From positions 1 through 42,247 of the forward strand of contig CAMBDS010000025.1 in assembly GCA_945865405.1 (NCBI GenBank): a stretch of 42,247 bases of DNA, read 5' to 3'. The first letter of the stretch is position 1. The number at the start of each line of letters is the position of its first letter. Under the pieces are notes generated by a model, which saw nothing but the letters and a program-made list of their open reading frames with translations, did no database searches and had not been told where the DNA came from. The stretch is from Caldithrix abyssi DSM 13497 (GTDB lineage Bacteria; Electryoneota; AABM5-125-24; Hatepunaeales; Hatepunaeaceae). Positions 1 to 8,817 of this stretch are shown here, in pieces. The position numbers and the translations under genes were made by a program.

Positions 1-274
1 CTATCAACGGAACCGAAACAATTACCGATTTAATCACGGTTTCCTGCTTCACAAAAAAGAACATCAGCGCACCAAGCCCGATGATCATCAGAGACCCAAC
101 CCTCGGCGCTGAGTATGCTATAATCGCCGCAATCAACAACAGTCCACCCGGCATAACAGCTTTAATTAACGCTTTTTCTATCCCGGCATGTCCTTTAAGC
201 GTCGAAACAAAACCGTAAGCGACCCAGGCAAACGCGAAGTAAAACGCCACTTTTTTGGCAAGATTGCTGTACAT
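1..274 (-). CDS. small integral membrane protein, 3' end outside window
   Basis: The reverse strand reads open from an ATG at 274 to the window edge, about 91 codons, and starts MYSNLAKKVAFYFAFAW. A GGAG ribosome binding site lies about 7 bases upstream. There are at least two hydrophobic stretches, roughly residues 9-22 and 41-56, then a third (MIIGLGALMFFF) and a segment beginning with Lys-Gln-Glu. It looks like a small inner-membrane protein of three or more helices. I do not recognise the family and the C-terminus is missing. It lies downstream of the large secreted-protein gene on the same strand, but a terminator at 322-369 separates them. Confidence 0.6.
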   Translation of the reverse strand, partial: MYSNLAKKVAFYFAFAWVAYGFVSTLKGHAGIEKALIKAVMPGGLLLIAAIIAYSAPRVGSLMIIGLGALMFFFVKQETVIKSVIVSVPLI

Positions 275-321
275 TCGTATTTCTCCAGAATATTTTCACC
301 AATATACGTTATTGCTTAGCT

Positions 322-369
322 AAAAAAAACTCGAGCTGAACCTCTCTTTGAATAGATTCTGCTCGAGTT
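322..369 (-). terminator. Rho-independent terminator of the type IX-sorted protein gene
   Basis: A 9-bp stem, AACTCGAGC (328-336) with GCTCGAGTT (361-369), encloses a 24-base loop. Read on the minus strand it is followed by a run of eight T (plus-strand A at 322-329). It sits about 30 bases past the stop codon of the gene at 399-2690. Confidence 0.7.
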
Positions 370-398
370 CTCAATCAGGGCTAAGTGTTCGACAAACT

Positions 399-2690
399 TT
401 ATCTGATAAGCTTCACCTCACTCATGACCGACGCGCCATTGTGAGTTATCCTAACAAAATAGGAGCCTGATGGAAGTGCGTTGGCAGACCATATCAGCAT
501 TTGTTCGCCTTCACTCTGTTCAGTATCTTTCAATGTCGCTACCAACTGTCCAACAGCGTTGACAATTTGAACGGTCGTCAATCCTTCGGACGGAAGCGAA
601 TAGCTGAATTTGATGGTACCGTTAAATGGATTCGGATAAAATGAATCAACACAAAAGCTCTCGACGGTCGATGAAAACTCTTCGAGCGAGATTAATGCCA
701 GATCGTCTTTTTGGTAACTGCCGTTGCCTTTGGACCATTTTGCCGAAATATCAAACTCAGCCTTACCATTCCATATTCGGAATGTGATATTCTCCCCTTC
801 TAAAGCTCCATCCTTCTCGAAGGTGGTAACGTCGTCTCCCCGTACCGCCATGCCTGATCTCTCGCCATTGACCAACTTAACTGCCCCCAAAATGATTCCA
901 TCAGAGGTAAAAGCTCCCAATTCGCCATTTACATACATGTTACCATCGACGATAATGCTCATATCGCTACCTGTCGGTTCTGTTGTAGGAAAATGGACGG
1001 TTATCTTTTGCTCTTTGGAGGGTTCGCGAAGACATTCGATGAAGTTATTGCTCCAAACAAGGTCGGTTTCTCTGGCGCATCGAAGGCTATAACCTTCCCC
1101 GCGAGTAAGTAACGGCATATTTGAAAATCCGCTTCGAAAATCAAAAAAATCACCATGATCATTTTTGACCATTATAAGGTCGTCTCCTAACAACTGAAGT
1201 GCGTCTTGGACAAGCAACGATTCCTTTGGCAAATATGAAACAATGTTCCACCCTTCGCGCAGTGGAATTGGAGTATTTGAAGGAATCTCATGGCTTGCAA
1301 TGACAAGAGAATCTGCACTGGACAACTTCACCGAATATCCCTGACGAAAATTCCACTTCGGAATAGCATTAAATCCAAACTGTGGGGCATAAAAGTTGCC
1401 AATTTGATCCTTCACTAACATCAAGTGATTTGCATAGACGACTTTTTCCCAAACCTCTGGCATCGTCAATGAGTAAACTGGTAAGGGTGAGGAAATAAAA
1501 TTCCAGCCCCTGTCAATGTTAATAGTGAAGGAACTATATGCGTCTGGATCCGGCGTGGTTTCGACTACCCACACGTCGCTATTTCCTGCACCGAACGATG
1601 TTGTGCTACCAATTATCGCAAAACTGCCATCACTTGCCTGGATTAAAGATTTACCTTCCTCACCCAAATCTCCTCCGAAAGATTCCGACCAAATCAAATC
1701 CAGGTTCGTTTCAAATTTGGTAAGCCAAAAATCTCCATATTCTTCATCAACCGATTGATTAGAACCCGCAAGAGCGTATTTTCCATCCATCGTTCGAATG
1801 ATATCTCCGAATTTGTCAATGGCACCACCACCTATAAGCCTAACTGATATTAATATCCCGTCTCTATCGATAAGTGCAATCCAACCGTCGATATCGTTTC
1901 CATTTGTTGCATTTCCGGCAAGCACAAAACAATCGTCATCCGTCGCGAGAATTGATGAAATGTAAAGATTATCGTATCCGTCGATTATCTTTGTCCACAA
2001 GGTATCAGCATTTCTGTCCGTTCTGACTAAATAGCCATTCTGCCCAGCAATACCCGCCATAAGAAATCCACCATCGACTGTTAGCGCGATATCATGACAA
2101 GTTTCGTCGCAATCTTGAGATCCGTAAGTTTCGGAAAAGACTTCAAACCCTTCTGAATCAAGCCGGATCAGCCAAAAATCTAACTCAAGATCTGCTCCAT
2201 CACCTCTGCCAAAATAACCCGCCAATGCCATCCCGCCATCTGGTAGTTCCGTTTGAGCAAACCCGTGATCGGTAGGTTCATTGGCAATTGATTTCACCAT
2301 GGATATGGTTGAATCTTCATTCATTAATATTAGCTGTAAGTCGCAATTCACACCTTGCAACGGAGAACCTCCAAGCATTGCGTACTGCCCGGTAGAGGTT
2401 TGAATCAATGACTGAATGTTAAAGCTTGATCCTCCCGTATGCAATGGATGATCCCAAACGAGATCACCTTCTGGAGTGATTTTCATTAGATGATTGACAA
2501 GGCCATGTTCTTCGTTGTATTCTTCACGAACGAAAATCATATCATCCGAATTGGAATCTTTGACAAAAGTATGATGCCAGTTTAGGTCAAAACCTTCAGC
2601 ACCATAAAGAAAAGATCGGAGAGAATCAACCTCGGCCCTTGCCACAGAGGCAAAACTGAGTAATCCAAAGAGAAGTACGCGCAGTAGCAT
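399..2690 (-). CDS. exported repeat protein with C-terminal type IX (Por) sorting domain
   Basis: A 763-residue exported protein. Residues 1-19 (MLLRVLLFGLLSFASVARA) form a Sec signal peptide. Residues 40-385 carry repeated blades of the kind 'DGGFLMAG...', 'DFWLIRLDSEG' and 'WSESFGGD', which predicts a beta-propeller-like fold. Two 'GWN' repeats follow, GWNFISSPLPVY near 395 and GWNIVSYLP near 480, of a type frequent in secreted proteins of the FCB group. A beta domain of about 100 residues precedes the last ~85 residues, which begin SFCVDSFYPNPFNGTIKFSY and end in SGSYFVRITHNG...KLIR. That is the classic type A sorting domain recognised by the Por/type IX secretion system, with its YPNPFN motif. 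I infer surface attachment or release. The ligand or enzymatic role is not visible, and no catalytic motif was seen. It is monocistronic, with a terminator at 322-369. PorX, encoded about 28 kb away, is consistent with a functioning type IX system. Confidence 0.85.
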   Translation of the reverse strand: MLLRVLLFGLLSFASVARAEVDSLRSFLYGAEGFDLNWHHTFVKDSNSDDMIFVREEYNEEHGLVNHLMKITPEGDLVWDHPLHTGGSSFNIQSLIQTSTGQYAMLGGSPLQGVNCDLQLILMNEDSTISMVKSIANEPTDHGFAQTELPDGGMALAGYFGRGDGADLELDFWLIRLDSEGFEVFSETYGSQDCDETCHDIALTVDGGFLMAGIAGQNGYLVRTDRNADTLWTKIIDGYDNLYISSILATDDDCFVLAGNATNGNDIDGWIALIDRDGILISVRLIGGGAIDKFGDIIRTMDGKYALAGSNQSVDEEYGDFWLTKFETNLDLIWSESFGGDLGEEGKSLIQASDGSFAIIGSTTSFGAGNSDVWVVETTPDPDAYSSFTINIDRGWNFISSPLPVYSLTMPEVWEKVVYANHLMLVKDQIGNFYAPQFGFNAIPKWNFRQGYSVKLSSADSLVIASHEIPSNTPIPLREGWNIVSYLPKESLLVQDALQLLGDDLIMVKNDHGDFFDFRSGFSNMPLLTRGEGYSLRCARETDLVWSNNFIECLREPSKEQKITVHFPTTEPTGSDMSIIVDGNMYVNGELGAFTSDGIILGAVKLVNGERSGMAVRGDDVTTFEKDGALEGENITFRIWNGKAEFDISAKWSKGNGSYQKDDLALISLEEFSSTVESFCVDSFYPNPFNGTIKFSYSLPSEGLTTVQIVNAVGQLVATLKDTEQSEGEQMLIWSANALPSGSYFVRITHNGASVMSEVKLIR

Positions 2691-3025
2691 AGCAAGATTC
2701 CAGAGCTGATGTAATATCGGATATCGAACGGACTCTGATTGTTATCATTTTGTACAATCTGAGGCTGTCATAGTCCAAGCAATAATCACGCCTGATTCCT
2801 AAAAACCCTTGTTGCAAGCCGATCTTGACTTATCATAACAACATCACTCCGTTTGATACTTTGTTACGATTTCAAAAACACGCATGGGTGTGGTCCCGTG
2901 CGCATATACTGCATCACCGATCGCGCATTGTCGCAGCAAATGCATTGCATGCAATGAAAATATTTGGTTTATTATAGTGAAAACTAGACGATAACGTCCT
3001 CTTCCCTTACTTCCAGCAGGATACA
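2691..3025. other. intergenic region with 14-bp palindrome, divergent promoters expected
   Basis: This 335-base gap lies between the divergent secreted-protein and cupin genes. Short reading frames here have no convincing composition or ribosome binding site. The one clear element is the perfect palindrome CATTGCATGCAATG at 2943-2956, followed by AT-rich sequence (TTTATTATAGTG at about 2967-2978) that could hold a -10 box for the cupin gene. The palindrome could be an operator; nothing links it to a named regulator. Confidence 0.4.
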
Positions 3026-3397
3026 ATGACACCGACCCAACCCTACAATATCAATCTTGACATCAGACATCGCCACCTTGAATTAATCGATATCGGCGCT
3101 GAGGGCGACGCAGTTAAAGAACAGTGGTTCAATCAAACACTCACACAAGTCAACGGCAGCGTCGTCCGTTTAGGAGTATTCCTCGGAGAATTTCACTTCC
3201 ACAAGCATGACAACGACGATGAGTTTTTCTATGTGCTTGAAGGTAAGCTACTGCTTGACTTAGAAGACAAAACCGTCGAATTAACCCCAAAGCAGGGCAT
3301 CACGATCCCCAAAGGGGTTGTTCATCGAACGCGAGCCCTCGAACGAACCGTCGTCATCATGATAGAAAATGCCGGAATTGTCCCAACAGGTGATTGA
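3026..3397 (+). CDS. single-domain cupin protein
   Basis: A 123-residue single-domain cupin. Cupin motif 1 is visible as FHFHKHDNDDEFFYVLEG (about residues 55-72), with two His and a Glu as probable metal ligands. Motif 2 is PKGVVHRTRA (about 95-104), with the third His. The length is normal for small cupins of the mannose-6-phosphate isomerase-like group. There is no signal peptide, so it is cytoplasmic. The substrate cannot be told from sequence; roles in the family include sugar-phosphate isomerisation, dioxygenation and binding without catalysis. The start is supported by AGGA about 6 bases upstream. It stands alone, between a palindromic upstream region and a terminator hairpin at 3442-3471. 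Confidence 0.85.
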   Translation: MTPTQPYNINLDIRHRHLELIDIGAEGDAVKEQWFNQTLTQVNGSVVRLGVFLGEFHFHKHDNDDEFFYVLEGKLLLDLEDKTVELTPKQGITIPKGVVHRTRALERTVVIMIENAGIVPTGD

Positions 3398-3435
3398 AAC
3401 ACCTGATGCAGAGATTTAGATTAACCCAATAAAGC

Positions 3436-3480
3436 AAGAAACCGTCATAACTTCCAATGAAGTCATGACGGCTCTTCTTT
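3436..3480. terminator. hairpin between convergent cupin and ABC exporter genes
   Basis: A 13-bp stem with one mismatch pairs CCGTCATAACTTC (3442-3454) with GAAGTCATGACGG (3459-3471) around a CAAT loop. An outer AAGAA/TTCTT helps the pairing. T-rich sequence follows on the plus strand. It lies between convergent genes and may serve both. Confidence 0.6.
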
Positions 3481-3520
3481 TATAGGGCTAAGTTTATGGA
3501 TATACTTATAATTTAGAAAA

Positions 3521-5344
3521 CTACGCCGCCTCTGCAAATTGTAGCCGGTAAAGTTTTGCGTATAGTCCGTTCACTGCCAGCAACTCTTCATGCGAACCCG
3601 TCTCAACGATCCGCCCGTGATGCATTACTAAAATCTTCGACGCCTTACGTATTGTCGAGAGTCTGTGTGCAACAACAAGGGTCGTTCGTCCTACCATCAG
3701 CCTGTCGAAGGCCGCTTGAATCTTCTGCTCAGTCTCTGTATCGACCGCAGCGGTAGCCTCATCCAACAAAAGCAAGGGCGGATTCGCAGCAATCGCTCTG
3801 GCGATAGAAAGCAACTGTTTCTCCCCCCCTGATAGCATAGCCCCCCGCTCGCCTACTGGCTCGTCGATCCCATTTGGCAACTTCTCGACGAATGACCACG
3901 CTTCCGCCTCAATGAGAGCTTTCTTCATCACGTCACGATCTCGAGAAGGCTCGCCAAGACCGACGTTGCACGCCACACTTCCACTGAACAGGAAGGTATC
4001 CTGCAACACGACCCCAAAGGACTGCCTCAATTTGCCGACCGGATATTCACAAATGTCTTTGCCGTCAAGCAATATCCTCCCCGATGTCACATCCCAAAAA
4101 CGCATCATGAGGCTAATCAGCGTCGTCTTACCAGCGCCAGTGGCACCAACAACAGCTACCGTAGTACCCGGCTCAATCGTGAAGCTGATATCTCTTAAGA
4201 TAGGCTCGTTGGCTTTATACTCGAACGAGACATTTTCGAAGTCAATTTTACCAACAACAGATGTTTTTGTTTGAGGTGGCACATTGACCTGAGCCTTTTC
4301 ACCAATCTCAATCTCATGATCCATAAGCCAGAAGACTCGTTCTGCCGCTGCCATCGCCGCCTGCATGATGTTATATCGCTCACTTAAATCCCTGATCGGT
4401 CTGAAGAAACGTTCGGCATACTGAATAAAGGCGACCAATCCACCCCATGTCAGAATCGTCGCTTTTATCATTAACCCACCCGTCAAAAGGATCAGCGCAG
4501 TTGACAATGATGCGAGGAATGTTACTGCTGGAAAAAAGAGCGCATAATATCGAATTGTTTTGATATACGCATTTCGATACTCGACGTTATACTCCCCGAA
4601 TTGCCTGACGACATCCTTTTCTCGCCCAAAAAGTTGCACGGTGCGGATACCGCTGATATGCTCCTGCACAAACCCATTAAGCTTCGCAATCGCCTCACGG
4701 ATTATCCTGAACTGATTCCGTACAGCTTTTCTGAACTCTGAAACGACCCAAATCAGTAATGGTAGGACAGTAAAAGTCACCAATGCCAGCTTCCAATTCA
4801 TCCAAAGCATGATCAGAACAATCCCGAATAGCATGAAAAGGTCACCAAAAACCGAAACGACAGCTCCTGAAAACATTTCGTTCAATGTCTGCACGTCGTT
4901 GGTAATCCTTGTCATCCACCAGCCGACAGGCCGAGAATCGAGGGTCTTGATATCGAGGCGTTGCAATTTATTGTAGAGTTTGGTTCTTAGGTCAAGAACC
5001 ACATGCTCGCCGATCCAGGACGTGAGGTAAACTTGATAATATCGAATGAACATCCCGGCGACCAGCAACGCCCCAAACAGTAGCACTATGTCACCAAGTC
5101 CTTTTGTTGTGCCATTCGCGATATAGTGATCGATCCCGTATTTGATAACCAATGGCCCTGCAAGTTCGACAGCTGTGGCGACAAGGAGGAGAGTAACTGC
5201 TCCCACGACAGCAACCCAATACGGCTTCAAGTAGCCGAGCAAACGCTTCATCAACCGGGAATCGTATGCCTGACCGATGACGCTATCGTCAGGCGCACCC
5301 TTTGTTGCATCAGACTTTGTATTGACTGGTATTGCTTTATTCAT
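3521..5344 (-). CDS. ABC exporter half-transporter, catalytically intact NBD
   Basis: A 607-residue fused membrane and ATPase subunit of the MsbA/LmrCD type. Six transmembrane helices span residues ~40-310. The nucleotide-binding domain has Walker A GATGAGKTT (400-408), Q-loop Gln 448, signature LSGGE (504-508), Walker B LLLLDEATAAVD with catalytic Glu 529, and H-loop His 560. It is the second gene of a pair: its ATG shares a base with the partner's TAA (TAATG), so the two are probably translationally coupled and form a heterodimer. The family exports lipids, drugs or peptides from the inner membrane; the substrate cannot be read from the sequence. This subunit supplies the intact Walker B glutamate that its partner lacks. 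Confidence 0.9.
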   Translation of the reverse strand: MNKAIPVNTKSDATKGAPDDSVIGQAYDSRLMKRLLGYLKPYWVAVVGAVTLLLVATAVELAGPLVIKYGIDHYIANGTTKGLGDIVLLFGALLVAGMFIRYYQVYLTSWIGEHVVLDLRTKLYNKLQRLDIKTLDSRPVGWWMTRITNDVQTLNEMFSGAVVSVFGDLFMLFGIVLIMLWMNWKLALVTFTVLPLLIWVVSEFRKAVRNQFRIIREAIAKLNGFVQEHISGIRTVQLFGREKDVVRQFGEYNVEYRNAYIKTIRYYALFFPAVTFLASLSTALILLTGGLMIKATILTWGGLVAFIQYAERFFRPIRDLSERYNIMQAAMAAAERVFWLMDHEIEIGEKAQVNVPPQTKTSVVGKIDFENVSFEYKANEPILRDISFTIEPGTTVAVVGATGAGKTTLISLMMRFWDVTSGRILLDGKDICEYPVGKLRQSFGVVLQDTFLFSGSVACNVGLGEPSRDRDVMKKALIEAEAWSFVEKLPNGIDEPVGERGAMLSGGEKQLLSIARAIAANPPLLLLDEATAAVDTETEQKIQAAFDRLMVGRTTLVVAHRLSTIRKASKILVMHHGRIVETGSHEELLAVNGLYAKLYRLQFAEAA

Positions 5345-7116
5345 TATGTACTCGCCTCGATTTCTTCTGAGAGTCGTTGGCGTTTGTACATTTCGGCATA
5401 GACCCCGTTCAAAGTCAGCAAGTCTTCCGGCGCTCCAAATTCGACAATCTTGCCCTTTTCCAGCACAACGACAAAATCGGCAGCTTCTGCGGCAGCAAGT
5501 CGATGCGTAATGAGCAGTGTCGTCCGCACTGTTTTTGATCGTTTCAGGCGGCTAATGATCTCTGCCTCAGTGTCTGTATCGACCGCGGAAAGCGCGTCAT
5601 CCAGAACCAGAACTGGCGCGTCGATCAAAAGTGCCCTTGCAACCGTCAATCGCTGCTGCTGCCCTCCCGAAAGCGTCACCCCTCTCTCTCCAATAATAGT
5701 CCTGTATTGCTCCGGGAATTCCTCAACATCACGGTCAAAACAAGCTGTATGCGCTGCATCTGCAATTTCCTCGGCCGTAGCATCCGGCTTTCCGAGACGC
5801 AGATTGCTGTCGATTTCTGTCGAAAAAATGAATGGCGTTTGGTCAACATAAGCTACTCCCGCCCTCAATTGTTCGACAGGGACGTCATCCCAATTTTTCC
5901 CGTCTATGGTAATTTTTCCCAATTGTGGTTCATATAGTCGAACGAGAAGCCTCGCAACGCTGCTCTTCCCTGACCCTGTCTGTCCGACTACCGCAACAGT
6001 TTTACCTGAAGGAATAACAAACGATACATCCGTCAACACATCCGGTCCTTCCGGTCGATAGCGGAAGTTGACCCCTTCGAAGGCGATTTCCGGAACCTGT
6101 TCAGAACGTCTCCTGTCCGACTTCCCATCTATTTCAATAGGCACAAACTGTCGCGGCACGTCGAATATCTGGTTCAGTCTTATATTGGAGGCTGAGCCGC
6201 CTTGATAAAGGTGAACTACCCAGCCAATGGCGATCATCGGCCAAGCCATCAGTGAAAGATATCCCATAAATGCGATGAAATCTCCTAACGTCATACTTCC
6301 TTCAGCAACATGTGTTCCACCAATCCAAAGGATTCCAGCTACTCCGACACCGATTAGAAACGTGATAAGAGGAAACATAAAGGCTTGCAGTTGAGCAACC
6401 TTCAAACTTCTCGTGAAGTAGCGCTTGCAAACTTCGGTAAATCGTTCGGCTTCGTAATCTTCCCGTGCGTACGATTTGATAATCCGTGAACCAGAAACAT
6501 TTTCTTGAACCACTGTCGTCAGCTCGCCGTATACTTCCTGCTGGCGCATATTGGCTTTATGAAGAAGTCTTGCAATCCAAAGCACTGCCCCACCCACCAG
6601 TGGGGTCAATAAAAGAAGCATCAACGCCAGCTTGTAATCGACATAGAACATCATGATTGCGCTGAAGAAAAGTGTCAGTTGAGTATTTGCAGTGTACAGT
6701 AGCCCCGGACCAACAACCATACGAATCCGTTCAACGTCGCTCGTCGCACGTGCCATAAGATCGCCGGTATGGTTCTTGTCGAAGAAGGCTGGCGGCAATC
6801 GCAACAGATGCTTGAAAAATTTCTCACGTATATCTGCTTCAACCCACCTCGACACACCAATGATAACGTCTCGCATCTGAAAGCGAAATATTCCTCCTAT
6901 TGCCGATACTAACACAATCAATCCGGCAATTCCCCATAACCAAGAGTTGGGTTTGCTAGCTTGAAGCGCATCGATACCAAACTTGAGCAACATCGGTGAG
7001 GACGATTCCGCTACTGAAGCAAAAACAGTGGCAATCAGGCCGATGATCAATCGCCTGTTGTATGGGCGTGCTGCTTCTGCAAGATTTCTAAGATATACTG
7101 ATGAGGTTTGAGACAT
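5344..7116 (-). CDS. ABC exporter half-transporter with degenerate Walker B
   Basis: A 590-residue half-transporter, partner of the downstream gene. Six membrane helices lie in about residues 22-300. ATPase motifs are Walker A GQTGSGKSS (378-386), Q-loop Gln 426, signature LSGGQ (482-486) and H-loop His 538. Walker B reads VLVLDDALSAVD, with Asp 507 where active ABC ATPases have Glu. In heterodimeric exporters such as TM287/288, BmrCD and LmrCD, one subunit carries this substitution and forms the degenerate ATP site while the other hydrolyses. The downstream neighbour has the normal Glu, so the pair fits that scheme. The stop codon overlaps the next start. The upstream gene at 7144-8358 ends only 27 bases away in the same direction and may share the transcript. 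Confidence 0.9.
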   Translation of the reverse strand: MSQTSSVYLRNLAEAARPYNRRLIIGLIATVFASVAESSSPMLLKFGIDALQASKPNSWLWGIAGLIVLVSAIGGIFRFQMRDVIIGVSRWVEADIREKFFKHLLRLPPAFFDKNHTGDLMARATSDVERIRMVVGPGLLYTANTQLTLFFSAIMMFYVDYKLALMLLLLTPLVGGAVLWIARLLHKANMRQQEVYGELTTVVQENVSGSRIIKSYAREDYEAERFTEVCKRYFTRSLKVAQLQAFMFPLITFLIGVGVAGILWIGGTHVAEGSMTLGDFIAFMGYLSLMAWPMIAIGWVVHLYQGGSASNIRLNQIFDVPRQFVPIEIDGKSDRRRSEQVPEIAFEGVNFRYRPEGPDVLTDVSFVIPSGKTVAVVGQTGSGKSSVARLLVRLYEPQLGKITIDGKNWDDVPVEQLRAGVAYVDQTPFIFSTEIDSNLRLGKPDATAEEIADAAHTACFDRDVEEFPEQYRTIIGERGVTLSGGQQQRLTVARALLIDAPVLVLDDALSAVDTDTEAEIISRLKRSKTVRTTLLITHRLAAAEAADFVVVLEKGKIVEFGAPEDLLTLNGVYAEMYKRQRLSEEIEAST

Positions 7117-7143
7117 AAATTCTATGGATTTGTGTTCCGGTAG

Positions 7144-8358
7144 TTAGTCGAATAGATGAACTACCTTATACCCGGATCGCTTTTGTAATTCGATTGCGAT
7201 AGCTTTGGTTGGTACTATCGCGACAACATCTGCCTTTATTGAGTCGAGATCGAGATCTCCGAACAATCGGGACTCGTTCTCTCGGCTCCAATCATTATTT
7301 GGATCTACTGAGTTTGACCTTCCCCGTGACTGAAAGTAAGGACGATCAATCTCGGAAAGAGACCTATATTCTGTTTCAGTGCCATAAATGACCGGTCGGA
7401 TTCCAAGCCTCTGCAAAGTTTCTGTACGAACAGCTACTCCAAATGGCTGAAAGCTATCACCACGAAGTCTCGGATTATACCGGTTGAGAGCCATCAGTTG
7501 GTATGGGTCGTGTGAACTGAACGATAATACCGGGTCGCCACCGCGAATGATACTGCCACTCCCGCGTAAAATGGCGCTGTTCAGGATATACGTTAGCGTC
7601 GCCAATTCATCGCGCGGATTTCCTGACTTTTCTTGGGTTAATGCCGTAAAATAGTCGGAACTCATCTCTCCTCGCCAAGGTCCGTAAACTCCTCTAGTCA
7701 AATGTATCAAATGTTCCTGCCACTCAAAGCTCATGCCACATTCAGACATTGAGTGTTTTGTCCAATCAGCAGAAATAATTGCTTTGGGGTAATCGACCCG
7801 GAATTCATCGTCAACTTTTTCAGCGTTCGCAACGACTTTTTCCCAGTAACCACCTGATCTGATGACAATCGGAATGAATCGATCTGACAAACCTGTTACA
7901 AGCAAATCTCTAATACGAAATGCCTCTTCCCTTCTCAATTTTCCATTGGGAATAGGCGCAACAATTGTTGTAAGTTCCATTTTTATATCGAGATCGTTAC
8001 AAATTTGTTCTGCATACGTAGCCACTATGTCTGCTGTAGTTGGAGGCAAAATGACCAATAACTTCGCACCAAGATTTCCAGCTACCCATGTAAGGTAATC
8101 CCAGCCCGATAACCCGACCGAAGTCACCAACGAGCCTTTCTCTGATTTGACTCGATTAACAGCTTCACGTGCCTGCTTCAGCCAGACATCCTCGCTATTC
8201 CATCGTGTTGGTAGCCGGGACAACACCACCGCCATGTTGTTCTGTCGAAGGGTAACATCCATCGGCGAGACCATCAACGCTTTGATATTGGGCTGGACTA
8301 TTCTTAGGATAGATTGACTGATGCCAAAATTGGCAATGTCTTCTACTCGCCAATTCAT
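7144..8358 (-). CDS. unrecognised protein, possible Rossmann-type N-half and acidic C-terminal motif
   Basis: About 404 residues from the ATG at 8358, which has GAGG six bases upstream. An ATG at 8370 has no such site. There is no signal peptide or membrane helix. The stretch TSVGLSGWDYLTWVAG followed by NLGAKLLVILPP resembles a nucleotide-binding beta-alpha unit of the kind seen in DprA/LOG-like Rossmann folds. The C-terminal part contains WSRENESRLFGDLDLDSI, faintly like Trp/Glu/Arg motifs of some abortive-infection proteins. Both resemblances are weak and by eye. There are many conserved-looking charged motifs (FSSHDPYQLMALNRYNPRL). The gene begins about 110 bases past the 3' end of tRNA-Lys, separated by that tRNA's terminator, and runs toward the ABC exporter genes. 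The function is unknown. Confidence 0.7.
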   Translation of the reverse strand: MNWRVEDIANFGISQSILRIVQPNIKALMVSPMDVTLRQNNMAVVLSRLPTRWNSEDVWLKQAREAVNRVKSEKGSLVTSVGLSGWDYLTWVAGNLGAKLLVILPPTTADIVATYAEQICNDLDIKMELTTIVAPIPNGKLRREEAFRIRDLLVTGLSDRFIPIVIRSGGYWEKVVANAEKVDDEFRVDYPKAIISADWTKHSMSECGMSFEWQEHLIHLTRGVYGPWRGEMSSDYFTALTQEKSGNPRDELATLTYILNSAILRGSGSIIRGGDPVLSFSSHDPYQLMALNRYNPRLRGDSFQPFGVAVRTETLQRLGIRPVIYGTETEYRSLSEIDRPYFQSRGRSNSVDPNNDWSRENESRLFGDLDLDSIKADVVAIVPTKAIAIELQKRSGYKVVHLFD

Positions 8359-8383
8359 ACCTCGCCTCATGGCTTTTCAAATG

Positions 8384-8425
8384 AAAAAGGGAGTGATAGT
8401 TGTCTATTTGACAGCCTTCACTCCC
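8384..8425 (-). terminator. terminator downstream of tRNA-Lys
   Basis: The stem GGGAGTGA (8389-8396) pairs with TCACTCCC (8418-8425), with further inner pairing. Read on the minus strand it is followed by TTTTT (plus-strand A at 8384-8388). It lies about 45 bases past the tRNA 3' end. Confidence 0.7.
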
Positions 8426-8468
8426 GAGTCTTCGGATAAAAGCGAAACCTAAGCTTCTTGGAATTGTG

Positions 8469-8541
8469 TACGCCCTGAAGGAATCGAACCTTCAACCTAG
8501 TGATTAAGAGTCACTTGCTCTGCCAGTTGAGCTAAGGGCGC
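8469..8541 (-). tRNA. tRNA-Lys (anticodon CTT)
   Basis: The minus strand folds as a complete cloverleaf. The acceptor GCGCCCT pairs with AGGGCGT (a G-T pair at the base), the D-arm region is AGCTCAACTGGCAGAGC, the anticodon stem GTGA/TCAC flanks loop CTCTTAA, and the T-arm is GAAGG TTCGATT CCTTC. The anticodon is CTT, which decodes AAG. The CCA end is not encoded. A good sigma-70 promoter precedes it and a hairpin terminator follows. Confidence 0.95.
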
Positions 8542-8583
8542 AAGAGTGATTGTTGTAATCGCCATATTATCATCAAGTAGGGA

Positions 8584-8612
8584 AATATAACAATATGAGC
8601 GTATAGGGTCAA
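8584..8612 (-). promoter_or_regulatory. sigma-70 type promoter of tRNA-Lys
   Basis: On the minus strand, TTGACC (-35, 8607-8612) and TATATT (-10, 8584-8589) are separated by exactly 17 bases. The predicted start is about 35 bases before the tRNA 5' end. Confidence 0.65.
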
Positions 8613-8817
8613 GTCCACTCCACGTCTTAAGTAGAGACTAAGGATTTAATCGAAAGGTAACATTCCGTCTTATCTAAGTAACCGACTCATTCCGTTTATT
8701 ATCTTTTCTTGCTAAACGGTGGTAAATATGTTAATTTACAGCGATTCGATAATTTTAGATTCTCATGAAGGTTTAATCCGATTTCAAGCACGACACCAAC
8801 CGATCTACCGTCAATCC

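Noticed and set aside
724..1092. 122-codon plus-strand frame opposite the type IX-sorted protein
   Set aside because: Antisense shadow of a gene with clear domain structure.
8358..8612. Integrated element at tRNA-Lys
   Set aside because: No integrase and no direct repeat of the tRNA 3' end found in the window.
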